From positions 118,135,267 to 118,199,266 of the forward strand of contig OY856411.1 of the NCBI GenBank assembly GCA_963693085.1: a stretch of DNA of 64,000 nt. The letters run 5' to 3'. Under the pieces are notes generated by a model. That model made no database searches. It was not told the DNA's origin and saw only the letters and a list, made by a program, of their open reading frames with translations. Both the position numbers and the translations under genes were made by a program. Source of the stretch: Alisma plantago-aquatica (Eukaryota > Streptophyta > Magnoliopsida > Alismatales > Alismataceae). This document shows, one piece after another, positions 11,727 to 22,589 of the stretch. The first letter of the stretch is position 1. Each line of letters begins with the position of its first letter.

Positions 11727-12119
11727 GAAGGGGACTATCTCCTTGACTGCATTAATAAATTATCTCAAGTGAGGCATGAACGGGAGTTAGTTGATGACCC
11801 CCTACACATAACTCTCACTAGTCCCCTTGAATGTGATTTTGACAATGAACAATTGGATCAATGTAAGGCTCATTTGGACAATTTTGAGGAAGCCCCTAAT
11901 GCTGAAATTGAGGACCTTAAAATGATCTCCATCATGGAAGAAAAGCCTGAGCCACCCAAGGTACCAGAAATGAAGACTCTTCCCATAGGTTTGAAATATG
12001 TCTTTCTTGATGGGCAACAATTGTGCCTTGTCATCATAAATTCTTACCTTACCCTTGAACAAGAAAAAAAATTATGGGTGAACTTAGGAAAAGAGGAACC
12101 ACCTTGGGGTACAAAATGA
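11727..12119 (+). pseudogene. Element C protease-RT connector
   Basis: An open stretch (11769-12119) rich in acidic residues, containing the PPKVPEMKTLPIGLKYVFLD block that precedes RT in Athila-type polyproteins (usually ...LKYAFLG). It is a connector with no catalytic motif of its own and ends at a TGA just before the RT palm. Confidence 0.75.
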
Positions 12120-13500
12120 CCGATTAGTTGGAATAAATCAATCCATCTGCATTCACAAAATCCCAATGATAGAAGACAACAAACCATCCCGAGACCCACA
12201 ACAAAAAACTCAACCCAAACATGAAGGAGGTTGTTCGTCTAGAGGTGATCAAACTTTTGACTGCAGGAATCATCTACCCCATCTCTGATTCCCCGTGGGT
12301 TAGCCCAATTCATGTTGTCCCTAAAATAGGGGGGGGGGCACTTTCATTAGGAATGAGAAGAATGAGCTCATCCCCACTCACATCATCATAGGGTGGAGAA
12401 TGTGTATTGACTACAGGAAGCTCAACAAGGAAACTAGGAAGGACCACTTCTCACTTCCTTTCCTAGACCAAGTTCTTGAATGCTTAGCCCATCAACAATA
12501 CTTTTGTTATCTAGATGGCTATTCATGATTTTATCAGATTCCTATCCATCCTAAAGATCAAGAGAAGACCACTTTCATATGTCCCTTTGGAACCTATGCT
12601 TTTAGATGAATGCCCTTTGGCCTGTACAATGCACCATCCACCTTCCAGCGGTGTATGTCAACCATCTTTGCAGGATTGACCAAAACCATAATGGAAGTGT
12701 TCATGGATGACTTCTCCATCTATGGAGATAGCTTTGATTCATGCCTTAGGAATCGCGCCCTTGTTCTTGACAGATGTAGTGAGTCACAGTTGGTCCTTAA
12801 TTGGGAAAAGTGTCACTTCATGGTTAAGGAGGGCATTGTTCTTGGCTACAAGGTAAGCAACCGAGGCATAGAGGTCGACAAAGCAAAAATTGAAGTTATC
12901 ACCAAGCTTCCACCCCCAATCTAAGTCAAAGACATCTGATCCTTCTTAGGACATATCAATTTCTATTGGTGATTCATCTATGACTTTTCCAAAATCACAA
13001 AACCCCTCACCAATCTTCTTCAAAAAGAGGTGCCTTTCTATTTTAATAAGGCATGCATGGACAAATTCCTATGTTTGAAAATACTCTCACAACCACTCCA
13101 ATCATTCGTGCACCAGACTGGTCCCTACCCTTTGAAATCATGTGTGATGCTAGTGACTATGCTGTAGGTGCCATCTTAGGACAACGAATCGATAAGAAAC
13201 ATCATGTCATATACTATGCATTTAAGACCTTAGATGAAGCTCAATGAAATTACATTGTCACTGAAAGTGAAATGCTAGCCATTGTCTATGCATTTGATAA
13301 GTTTCACTCATAATTAGTTGGCTCTAAAGTTATTGTTTACACTGACCATGTAGCATTCACTATCTCATGAACAAATTTTTAAGATGCCAAACCTAGACTC
13401 ATAAGATGGATTTTGCTATTGTAGGAGTTTGATCTAGAGATCCGAGACAAAATAGGGTCTAAAAATGTCATGGTTGATCACCTAAGTCAACTCAGATATA
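12120..13500 (+). pseudogene. Element C reverse transcriptase and RNase H
   Basis: RT is read over several frames. AGIIYPISDSPWVSPIHVVP lies near 12260-12320. A G-run at 12332 causes a slip. MCIDYRKLNK-type sequence is near 12405, then MPFGLYNAPSTFQRCM at 12610. The catalytic box FMDDFS is at 12700-12717 (F-M-D-D in place of YXDD, normal for Athila-like RT), followed by LVLNWEKCHFMVKEGIVLG. The thumb and connection carry several stops. RNase H shows FEIMCDASDYAVGAILGQR near 13130-13190 with its catalytic Asp, a TDH-like motif near 13345, and a block reading VADHLSQL-like near 13470. Function: minus- and plus-strand cDNA synthesis and RNA removal. It is inactive through frameshifts and stops. 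Confidence 0.87.
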
Positions 13501-13559
13501 GCCCAATAGATGAAAATCCCATAAATGAATCTTTTCTTGATGACCAACTGCTTAAGGTA

Positions 13560-14875
13560 GACTCCCAATTTCCTAGGTTTGCCGATTTTGTAAATTTTTT
13601 TAGCTGCTAGTGTATTGCACCCTGAGTACAAGGGACATTCTAAGGATAAATTTTTACGTGACATCAAAAATTATTATAGGGATGAACCTTATCTATTTAG
13701 AAATTATGCTGACGGTCTGTATCATCGTTGCATCTCTCAAGAAGAAAGCACTGACATTTTGGAACAATGTCATTCTGGCCCATATGGCGGACACATGAGT
13801 TCCCAAAAAAATAGCCAGGAAAGTCCTACAATTGGTTTCTATTGCCCCACCATCTTGAAAGACTCATATGATTATGTGCTCTCATGTGACAAATGTCAAA
13901 GGACGGGTAACATTTCCAAGCGGACCAAATTACCCTAACCTCTTGGCAGGAATTAGAGATTTTCGACGTTAGGGGGATCGATGACATGGGCCCATTTCCT
14001 TCTTTGTATGGGTTTTCTTAGATTTTAGTTGCAATCGATTACGTGACAAAGTGGGTTGAAGCTATACCCACTAAAACATGTGACTCCAAACCTGTTAAGA
14101 AACTCTTTAAAGACATTATATACCCTAGATTTGGAGTCCCTCACACCGTCATTTCTGACGGGGGATCCCATTTTTTTAGAGAAATGTTTTGAGGATCTAT
14201 TGAAGAGATATGGGGTTTACCACAAAGTCACCAATCCTTACCATCCTTAGACTAGTGAGCAGGTTGAAGTATCCAATTGGAAGATCAAATCCATTCTAGA
14301 AAAAACTGTTGGACGCACTAGAAAAGATTGGGCGTTGAAAATCAATGACGTTGTGTGGGCATACCGTACTGCCTACAAGACACCCATAGGCACCACCCCT
14401 TTCAGGATGATTTATGGAAAATTATGCCTTCTCCTGATAGAGTTATAAGACAAGGCCAACTAGGCCATCAAAAGCCTAAATTTTGACCTTTCTGCTGTGG
14501 GAGAAAAATATATTCCCCAAATAAATGAACTGGACGAACTTCGAATGAGCGCTTATGAGAATGCGAGAATCTACAAGGACTAAACTAAACTATGGCATGA
14601 CGGTCACATCAAGCACTAAGACATTAGAGAAGGTGACCATGTTCTGGTGTTTAATTCCAGACTAAGGCTTTTTCCTGGAAAGCTTAAATGTAGATAGTAT
14701 GGTCCCTACCTCATCAAGTATGCCTATCCACATGGCGCTTTTCTTCTTTGGGATAATGTTTGGGGTGAATTTAAAGTTAATGGGCATAGACTTAAAAGAT
14801 ACATCACCATGAAAGACCCTATCACTTCAGATACCAAAAAAATTCATCTTTGGAAGATCTCAACTTGACTGACCC
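13560..14875 (+). pseudogene. Element C integrase
   Basis: The zinc-binding HHCC part reads CHSGPYGGHMSSQ then CDKCQRTGNISKRTK (13765-13935). The catalytic core is split by frameshifts: WGIDFMGP-like sequence near 13975, AIDYVTKWVEA near 14035, ISDGGSHF near 14155, and [15 protein letters not shown] near 14265-14310 carrying the third acidic residue. The C-terminal part includes [15 protein letters not shown] and LFPGKLK (14380-14695). The order HHCC, DDE core, C-terminal domain matches Athila-type integrase. It would insert cDNA into the genome. Internal stops include TAG and TAA codons at conserved Gln positions. Confidence 0.87.
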
Positions 14876-14945
14876 TCAACCTCCCATAGAATCACTATAA
14901 ACTAGTCTCTCATATGTCGAGCCTCCGATGTTAAACAAGATGCTT

Positions 14946-14963
14946 GTTGGGAGGCAACCCAAC
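14946..14963 (+). other. Post-integrase hairpin motif
   Basis: GTTGGGAGGCAACCCAAC is a perfect 6-bp stem (GTTGGG/CCCAAC) around the loop AGGCAA, located directly after the integrase frame. A matching motif lies in element E at 45893-45906 on the - strand, and a variant at 46156-46173. Conservation between two diverged Athila-like elements, one of which lacks pol, suggests a functional RNA or DNA element (inference). Confidence 0.65.
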
Positions 14964-15943
14964 CCTATATTTTTTCTTTGAATTTTCTTTACCTTGTCAT
15001 TTCATCCTGTTCCATTTCCTTCCTCTCTGACACGCCAACCGATCAGTTGGGGATTCCTGAACAATGGCCCTCTACAACTCAAATGATCGGTTGGTATCTC
15101 AACCGATCAGTTGGATCCAATCAAGCATCCTTCGAGCCGACCGTTGGTCAATGCGAGGTGTTGTGACACCTCTGATTCCTCCCTTCACCTACGCCGATCA
15201 ACTTCTTGAATCGACGACTCAATCACCTGCCGATCGGTTTGGAACCGTCACTTGGCTATATAACCTCCTCCGGGGCAAGCCTCACCCACAACCATTCCAC
15301 TCTAAACCTAGCCGCCACTCTCACCCACCAAGCTCTCTAGCCCACCTGAGCTCTCACCCAGCCAAGTGATCTGGTACCCCTGCCGACCGGTGACAAGTGA
15401 GCCGACCACCTTGCTATCTCAGCCGCCCGACTCACTTGCACAAGCTTCCCTTCTGTGTGAGGGTCCTCCACTGTGAACCACCCTCTTCTCTTCCCCTCTG
15501 CCTGACCACCTCTGTCATACCACCCGACCGCACCTACATCGTGAGTCACCAGCCCCACGCCCTGATCGGTCATCTCGCCACCTGAGCTCCGCTTCCTTGG
15601 CCGACCAGTGGCCAAGCAAGCCACCACCTTGTACCCAAACCACTCATCTAGCGCCCTGATCGCATGCCTGGAGCCGTTGCCTCGCCCGCCTCTACCCGCC
15701 ATGATTTTCCTCGGCCACTCCGTGAGCCGCTCGTGTCAGGTCTGAGCCGGCCATCTCGCTCCTACGCCGGCCGAATGATCTGCTCCTCTATGGCCCACCT
15801 CTGCCTTGACTTCACTCTGACCTGCTCCACGAGCTTCCCGTGTCGCACACCCACCATTCATCTCATGCCCTCGCCAACCGAGCACCATAGGTGTTTCTCT
15901 TTCCCATTGGGCATGTGGAACTACCCTCGACTCCCTCAAAATT
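14964..15943 (+). promoter_or_regulatory. Element C spacer with repeated CCGATCGGTT dyads
   Basis: About 1 kb between integrase and the ORF1-type gene. It contains repeated dyad-like sequences: ACCGATCAGTTGG near 15040, GATCGGTTGGTATC near 15085, CAACCGATCAGTTGG near 15100, GCCGATCGGTTTGG near 15232, and further GCCGACC/GATCGG variants to about 15770. A TATA-like GGCTATATAACC is at 15253-15264. Related GATCGTCTC/GATCGGTT sequences occur in this element's LTR. Pro/Ser-rich ORFs on both strands look like by-products of the C-rich composition. An internal promoter for the downstream ORF is possible (inference). Confidence 0.5.
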
Positions 15944-17122
15944 CATGAAGCCACCAACAACATTCTCTGCAAAAACCACATTCTCCTCTTCCCTTACCAT
16001 CTTACCTTAGTGTATAACGATCTCACTCTTGATTTCTTGTCTACCTTTTGCTGCTATCACTATTCCCAAGGTAACTCTAGTTGCAAGATCCAGATTTTTG
16101 GGGAAAATATAGATATTTTCACCCACCAGTTTACTTATTTCATCCTTGACGGCGGTGATGACTACTGGTTGGATCATGGTATGGAGCGACCCCATGATTC
16201 CTACCCCAAGCAGTATGACAGAGATATGTTTTGGGCAGAGATCACCAACCTCATTACCCACCTTCCTAGTGGGACCAAGGACTCCAACATCCACAACCCA
16301 GTGATTTGCTACCTCCATCGCATCCTTGCTTGCACCATTTACAGTAGAGAAGGTACCCATGGAGCCATCACCTATGTTGAACTGTATGCCCTTTGGTGCC
16401 TCCTGAATGAAAAACCCTTTAACTGGGGGAATGTTGTTCTGGAGCACATTAACACCCAAGCCAGCCGTATCACCTCATCATCCTTTCTCATCGGCCATTT
16501 TGTCACCCAACTTGCCATCTTTCTTGGCTACACCCACATCCCTTTCACACCACTCACACTAAAAAACCAGCTAATTGACAACTACTACCTAAAAACCAGC
16601 AAGTTCATTCGCATGGGTGACACTGCTATATACTACCTTCTTTTCAAGGATTCACAGGAGGTTCTCCAGCTTCCTCTACATGTAAGGTTTGTCACACCAA
16701 ACCTTATTTACGAGCTCTCTGATCTACCAGGGCACATATAGAGGTACAATCTGGAGCACCCAGACCCAGCCGACGTCCCCAAGCCACATACCCACAGGAG
16801 GAGCATTTCCTTGGAGGCTCACGATGATGCCTCTGGTCCACCACCACCACCTTGCCGTCGCACCAGGCGGCAACCAGATGACGACGCAGGTGCATACAGG
16901 TTCTATGAGGTCCTGCAGTAGCTGGATGATATTTAGTGTGAGTAGAAGCACCAGGGCCACCAGCTCAACCATATGTATCTCATGCAACATTCACATGAGT
17001 CTTGGCTTGCGGACTGCGGCCACTATGCCCCTAGCCACCCATCCTATGAGTATGGGGCCCAACAGGCCTACCCAGATCTCCAATCCCCATACTGGGGAAA
17101 CTACTACTACTCCCACCAGTAA
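15944..17122 (+). pseudogene. Element C ATHILA ORF1-type protein (env-position ORF)
   Basis: A long frame downstream of integrase. It carries YNDLTLDFLSTF, then FWAEITNL, KDSNIHNPVICYLHRILACT, YVELYALWCLLNEKPFNWG and FLIGHFVTQLAIFLGY. This is the conserved region of the ATHILA ORF-1 / putative plant transposon protein family found in Athila-group retrotransposons. Its function is unknown, though it occupies the position where some groups place an env-like gene. The frame is open from 16010 to 16738, and the C-terminus continues in frame to a TAA at 17120-17122. Four TAG codons interrupt it (16739, 16919, 16934, 16946), each where CAG (Gln) fits well. I see no clear membrane segment. The N-terminal start is uncertain; the conserved frame begins before 15944. 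Confidence 0.8.
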
Positions 17123-18109
17123 CATCCACCAATGTAGTGATTTTCTTCCCTCCATATCATTCTAAGGGGTTGCTCGGGATGAGCAAAGCTCTAAGTCCAA
17201 GGTGGGGGTGGGTGGTACGTATTCCACCCATTATCTTCCCTTTTAGCATTTTACTTTTGTATTTCAAAATTTAGTGCATTTTCCCTTTTTAAAACTTTGT
17301 CCTTTACCTAGACGGCCAATTGATGTATCTTCATTTTCAAATTAGATAAAACCTTATTTCCCAGAATTGCTCAAAATTTTCATTTATTTTTTTGAAAATA
17401 CCAAATTCTCCATACCTCAATTAGAAATATTCTTGGAAAAGATGGCAAGCCTTTGAGTATCAAATAGAATCAAATGCAAACTTTCTTATCTTTAGCATTA
17501 GATTAACTGATCAATCTTTCTCATATGATGTACTTACATGTTTTCTCTTACTGATGCAACAACACTCGAAAAAAAGAAAAAAAAATTGCACGGGAAAATA
17601 ATCTGCACGCCAAACCCTAAGTTCGGGGTGGCATGCTCCTCCTCTCTCCTCTGCCATACCCCTCATAAATTTAATAGGGGCGTACCACCAAAAAGAGCAC
17701 ACAACAAAATTGTGGTCAATATCCTGAGTCAAATAGAGGAGGGATTATTCATCCACACCCCTCGTAAATTTAATAGGGACACAAATCCATGAAATTAAAA
17801 TCCCAAGTCGAATAGAGGAGAGATCCTTTTTCCAAACCTCACCTTTTCTCATTCTCGTGCTGAAAAAAAATCGAGTGTTAAAGCACAAATAGGATTAAGA
17901 CTATCTTTGCAAAGTATAAGTTTGAAAGAAAAAGTTAAGAAAAATGTTGCTGTAAGAAATATAGAACTTGTATTTTGAGGTACTAGGAGATGGGTTGCTT
18001 GTCACTGAAAAGGATTGAAGATACTGCTAATGAAGGGAGGATGAAGTCATTGTTTCAATTTTTTTGAATTATTTTGATATTTTAATTGCTTGAGGACAAG
18101 CAAAGGCTT
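17123..18109 (+). other. Element C 3' untranslated region
   Basis: About 1 kb of AT-rich non-coding sequence between the ORF1-type gene and the polypurine tract. It starts with TGCTCGGGATGAGCAAAGCT, itself partly self-complementary, and includes two related short blocks with CATAAATTTAATAGGGG near 17660 and 17760. No coding motif was found. Confidence 0.7.
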
Positions 18110-18124
18110 AAGTTTGTGATATTT
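18110..18124 (+). promoter_or_regulatory. Polypurine tract of element C (decayed)
   Basis: GAGGACAAGCAAAGGCTTAA precedes AAGTTTGTGATATTT at the LTR border. Athila/Tat elements usually show AAGTTTGGGGG here, as element E does. The G run has been disrupted in this copy. Confidence 0.7.
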
Positions 18125-19835
18125 CGATGCGTGCTAATTTAGCACCTCTTTTCACATCCTTTTAAGTCATGTCACGTGGAAATTCTTATCTTTATCCACT
18201 GAGAAGAAACAAATTGCTATTTACTTCCTTTTATCACAATTGAACTTGAATCTCACCCAAATTTGTGAATTTCTTGCAGACCCAGAACATCATACCAGCA
18301 ATTCACCTATTCTAGCCGATCGTCTCACCTATTCCAGCTGATCATCTCATCTGTTCCAGCCGATCGTCTCACATGTTCCAAATGCTTGGCTCCCCTATTC
18401 CTATCGATCTGTTAATGCCGTCCCTTCGCCAGCGAGACTTGTCCAAACATTCAATCTAGTTGGCGCGCCATTTCAATTTCAAATGACCGTTCAGTCCTCA
18501 AGCGGGAGTTTTCCCTCCCAAACAAAGCGGCTCAAAGAGCATCGTCGACCGAGACTTAGGGTACTTGACTGCTGCCCCAACTCCCGCCCTTACCAGACAT
18601 CCAACTGATATTTGCAGCTGCCAACTCTATTTGTTCACAACCCTAGTTGTAAAAGACTCCTCCTTCTCCTATAAAAGGATGGGCACTTCCTCCTCACATC
18701 ATCATCTTTTGTATCATATTTAGTACCAGAGATTTTTGAGAAATCATTCTTGTGTTCTTATACTCTTGTATTCGATTCATCAATAGAGATTGGTTATTTA
18801 CAAGATAAGTGTTTTCTTTCAATTATTGTTCCTTTACCTTGCTCGTTTAAATCTAGTTGACTTATTCTTCTTATTCTTTTTCTTCTGTGGACTGGAGCAA
18901 GGAATTAAGCATCCGCCATTTCATTGTCTCTAGCCTAAGGAACTAATCCTTTGATAAGTCTAGACTATGGCTAGAACACTTCTTTCCTCCGTCTTTCTTT
19001 TCTCCACAAGCATGAGCGAGTAGTTCTTTATCGAGGCAAGCAAAATATCCCCTTAGCCATGGCTTAAATCTATTAAATCTTTAGAAAAACTTCTAGATGG
19101 ATTTTGGTTCTAATAACTGTTGATATATCAAAGTAATTAATTGGTTTGATCACATGCTAATCCGGATGGATATGACCATGGAAATCCAGATTTAGAACAA
19201 TAGAATTGATTGCATAGAGGTTTTGAAATGACCATGGATCTTCCTCTTTTGGGATAATGGACTAAGAAGCATGAGCACTAGGACCAATGGGCTCATGTGG
19301 AGTCCATCTTTTGTGGGTTTTTATTAGTTCTCATGCCTTCATCGTAATCGTCATTTTTAAGGATTTAGTCTATTCTCACCTAGGATAAGGTGGCAAAAAT
19401 CCCTAAAGCCTCAATTCTCCATCTCTTGATTTATTCTTATGTTTGATGCACTCTCTTTACATTCTAGTCTTTCATTCATAATAGCTTACTTGTGCTAACA
19501 AGCATCTCAATTTTCCTTGTGACATGGAAATTTTATTTCTTGTTAAGTGCAATCTAGTTCTTATATTTTCTTTCTACTTTAGTGATAATCACCCATACCC
19601 CAAATCTAATCTTTCTACTTTAGTTCTTATATTTTTTTTCTACTTTAGTGATCCACTATATTTACATTCTAATTTTATTTCTAAAAAACAAAAATACTAA
19701 AAAGAAATAAATAGTTCTTCAAAACCATTGGGATTAGAGTTAACAACCTTGAAAAAGTTGTCCTTTGGGATCGACCCTTCTATACAAACTTTAATCGTAA
19801 AGTAGAAAAAGGATTAAACTCTAGGATAATTCTCT
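18125..19835 (+). repeat. Element C 3' LTR
   Basis: Pairs with 7358-9073. It includes the 22-bp tandem array (18306-18415) and a TATA box TATAAAAGG at 18670-18678. It has an extra partial duplication near 19600-19680 (CTACTTTAGT... repeated). It starts CGATGCG where the 5' copy has TGATGCG and lacks the last 30 or so bases, so the right end was lost or altered after insertion. Confidence 0.9.
18670..18678 (+). promoter_or_regulatory. TATA box of element C 3' LTR
   Basis: TATAAAAGG, the counterpart of the box at 7948-7956, with the same surrounding sequence. Confidence 0.7.
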
Positions 19836-20541
19836 TCTATGTGTATCACTTTATATGAACATAACTTGATCAAACCCAAGTTGCTATCTTTGGATGGTTG
19901 AATGTATAGAAAAGACAAAAAAAGTCATTATGCAAATGACAGATGGCCAAGCCTGGAAGGGAAGGTCACATTTAGGTCAAGCACAAAAAGGAAGGTCACA
20001 GATAGATCAATCCCAGATGACAAGGACACTAGGAAACAAATATCATAAAGGAATGTTATGGGAGTATGCTAAAGAGATTGAGAAATTAAAAGTTGAGGTG
20101 TTATAACAGAAAATGCATGTTCAGTTTTGTAATAATAATTGTTGCTATGGTTGTTTATGTTGTTACACGTACGAACACATATTTGTTTTACCTGACATAC
20201 TCAGTATAGAGATATACTGTTTTTTGCACACTATTTTAGGTTAAACTACAAATTCTCTAAAGATATGGACATACATATAAGGTGATACAAAATTAAAGAT
20301 GAGTAAAGCCTACTGAAGGATTTATAGATAGAATTACTTTGTCCTCCAAAATTAGTTTTCCTTTCAATGTAACTCCCTAGAGGAGATTCTATCTTCATAT
20401 TGTTATCATACCCTTTTCCATTCAATGATATTTCTAATTATTATTTATTATTTTCTAAACCTAGATTCCATAATTATGATAATGTCTCTTGTCCTCTCGG
20501 TTTGCCTTAATTGGAAATAACATGGGGATGGATTCATTACA
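19836..20541 (+). repeat. Element B 5' LTR, right fragment
   Basis: Matches 36920-37660 from CTATGTGTATCACTTT to the LTR end ...GGATTCATTACA, roughly 75-80 percent by eye. It continues the LTR fragment at 7029-7357 and is followed by a primer binding site, which defines it as a 5' LTR. It contains small tandem-like units (AAGGGAAGGTCACA..., repeated near 19950-20020) that are also present in the 3' LTR near 37020-37140. Confidence 0.85.
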
Positions 20542-20543
20542 TT

Positions 20544-20555
20544 TGGTATCAGACC
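20544..20555 (+). promoter_or_regulatory. Primer binding site of element B (tRNA-iMet type)
   Basis: TGGTATCAGACC follows the LTR end by two bases. It differs from the standard plant initiator-Met primer site TGGTATCAGAGC at one position. Confidence 0.85.
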
Positions 20556-21022
20556 CCAAGATTACCTATTAACCTTTAATAATTAGTAATTTAAGAGAAA
20601 TTTGTAGAGCCCAAGGGAATTATTAGGGAATTTCCCAAGGTGATGGTATATAAAAGAGATCATAACCTTGGGTAGACATGCCTTCCTCTACATCACTGGT
20701 TATCTTACGAGAACTCCCTAGCCTCCACTAATCTTGGCTAGACAAAAGTCAGAAGATTTTTCCCAAAATAAAACACATCTAGGTTTTCTTCTCATCTTGT
20801 TGATTAATCCCTTTTCTAACCCTTGCTTCCCTCACAAAAACCTAGGTATCCAATAACTTCTTCCTTCTACTATTTTTAGGAATCAGGGTTATGATTATTA
20901 GGGTTAAGGCATCCTCCACCAAATCATAATTAATACATGCAACCAAGATGTTATGGACATAATTTACGATGTTTAAAATTCCCTAAACCATAATTTAAGA
21001 TTAATTTATTTTGTGATATAGT
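20556..21022 (+). other. Element B leader
   Basis: Non-coding leader between the primer site and the first gag ATG, AT-rich, without ORFs of note. Confidence 0.6.
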
Positions 21023-22420
21023 ATGGCTCGTACCAAGTCTACCATCATGGTTGATGACACACTACAGAACAACCTAGACAAGAGGATCTCTGACATGAAG
21101 ACAGTTTCCTTAGATACGAGGAGGCGATCCATTGAAGGTGAGTTTTCCAAGATGTGAAAGAGGACAAAGGAGGCCTCCTCCGAGAAAGGTCCCTAACCTG
21201 AGGCCATCCCCTTTTGAAATATTGAATGTGAAAAATGGTTCTAACCCTAAAGGTGAACTCATGTTACTAGATGAACCCATGCCTGAGGATGACCCCAACC
21301 ATGATGGTGGACCTGGCTCTATACATTTGGTCAAACAAGTGGTAATCTAGACCCCCAAGACACTCTATCTAGTATAGCAGAAGAATTTCACTAAGGATAT
21401 TAGTGCCCTAGCCCATAGAGATATTGCCAGAGACAAGAATGGTTAATCCCAACCTATCCTTCCTCATCTTGTAACCACAATCCTTGACTTCATCAAGATG
21501 AACATAAAGAATGTTTGGGGAGAAGACAAGACGAAAGTCGTCGATAAGGTGGGTGAATGCCTCCTAGCTGTGGAGAATGGCTTCCAAATCTTGGACATGC
21601 AACCCAAAAAGAAGTTTGTCTTTGCCTCTCACCTCCTCAAAGGAGAAACAAAGCTTTTGGGAAGCTACATCACTGACCAAGACTTGACTATTGAGCCTAT
21701 GCCATGGGCAAGATTTCAAAACCATCTTCACTGCAAGGTTTTGTCCCCAACTCCATTTAGCCTCCATCTTGGTTTACCACCCTCACAGACGTTTGTACAT
21801 TTTCATGGGCATGGGAGAGGGGGAGAGAATGCCTCTTTTAATCATAGTTTTGTCCCCAGCTCTGCTAGGAAGATGAAGGGGAAGTTGTTCATGCTCCTTT
21901 ATTTGGGCAACATGTTGATGGCGGATTATGCTTGGAAGTTCCAACTCTTGGAGAACTTTACCAACAAAATGATGAGTGGAGTAATTTATTGAGCACCTAC
22001 AGCCCCAAATGAAACCCAATGTAATGGGTATAAAACTCCCATACTGCACCAAGGCCCTCAACTTTTCCTTAGAGATGGAGAAGACCATCATTCCTATTTG
22101 GAACCCACACAAGGGTATTTGGGTTTCACTGAAGGCATTTATGCCCCAAGAAATGATAATAAAAGGGGACAAGATTGTAACCATGGTAGGGATAGAATTA
22201 GGGGAAGAGGAAAATCCCATAATGAGAAACACAATCACATATGTTGTACTTGTTGGAGGAAGCACCCTGGTAAATGCCTATTTGAGAATCAAGTGTGTTT
22301 TTTCTAGAAGCAAGAGGGACACTTCATAGCGAATTGTCCCCTCCCCTGTCCTATAGGGTCCAAACCCTATGGAGGTCCACTAGTAGCTACAACCCAACTA
22401 AGGGAAGCCCCAATTATAGG
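21023..22420 (+). pseudogene. gag: Element B gag with two zinc knuckles
   Basis: The first plausible start is ATG at 21023, opening MARTKSTIMVDDTLQNNLDK. A gag core block reads LAVENGFQILDMQPKKKFVF and FASHLLKGETKLLG (21560-21665), matching the alpha-helical gag core of Ty3/gypsy elements. Basic Arg/Gly-rich sequence near 22150-22210 is followed by two Cys/His knuckles. The first is CTCWRKHPGKC near 22243; the second begins CFF, has a stop where a Cys is expected, and ends EGHFIANC near 22340. Several frameshifts and stops occur. It would be the nucleocapsid/capsid precursor. Two tandem knuckles occur in some Ty3/gypsy lineages. Confidence 0.8.
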
Positions 22421-22589
22421 TGAATGTTGACAAGCCCAAGATTTCACCATTGACAATGAGAAAGCTAGAGGCAATGCAAATGAACTCATATAAGGTAATG
22501 ATCCTTAAATCCCATTTTCTACCCCTTACCTTAGAAATAAAAATTATATTTTGATTTCTATGAATAAAATATAGGACTACTAGATATCA

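Larger units (their letters stand above)
7358..19835 (+). mobile_element. Element C: Athila-type Ty3/gypsy LTR retrotransposon, complete but decayed
   Basis: A 12.5-kb element on the + strand: LTR (7358-9073), tRNA-Asp primer site, gag, protease, RT, RNase H, integrase, a downstream ATHILA ORF1-type ORF, polypurine tract and 3' LTR (18125-19835). It sits inside the 5' LTR of element B. The uninterrupted copy of that LTR (around 36919) gives the empty site, showing a clean left junction and a few altered bases on the right, where the last 30 or so bases of the 3' LTR are missing. Every ORF carries stops or frameshifts, so it is not autonomous now. Athila assignment rests on the gag, RT and INT motifs, the PBS and the extra 3' ORF. 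Confidence 0.92.

Noticed and set aside
15064..15948. Pro/Ser/Arg-rich ORFs on both strands as candidate host exons
   Set aside because: The region is C-rich spacer of element C with overlapping open frames on both strands and no family motif; composition explains the open frames.
20544..20555. tRNA gene
   Set aside because: Only the short primer-site complement of initiator-Met tRNA is present here and at 34478 and 60918; no cloverleaf.
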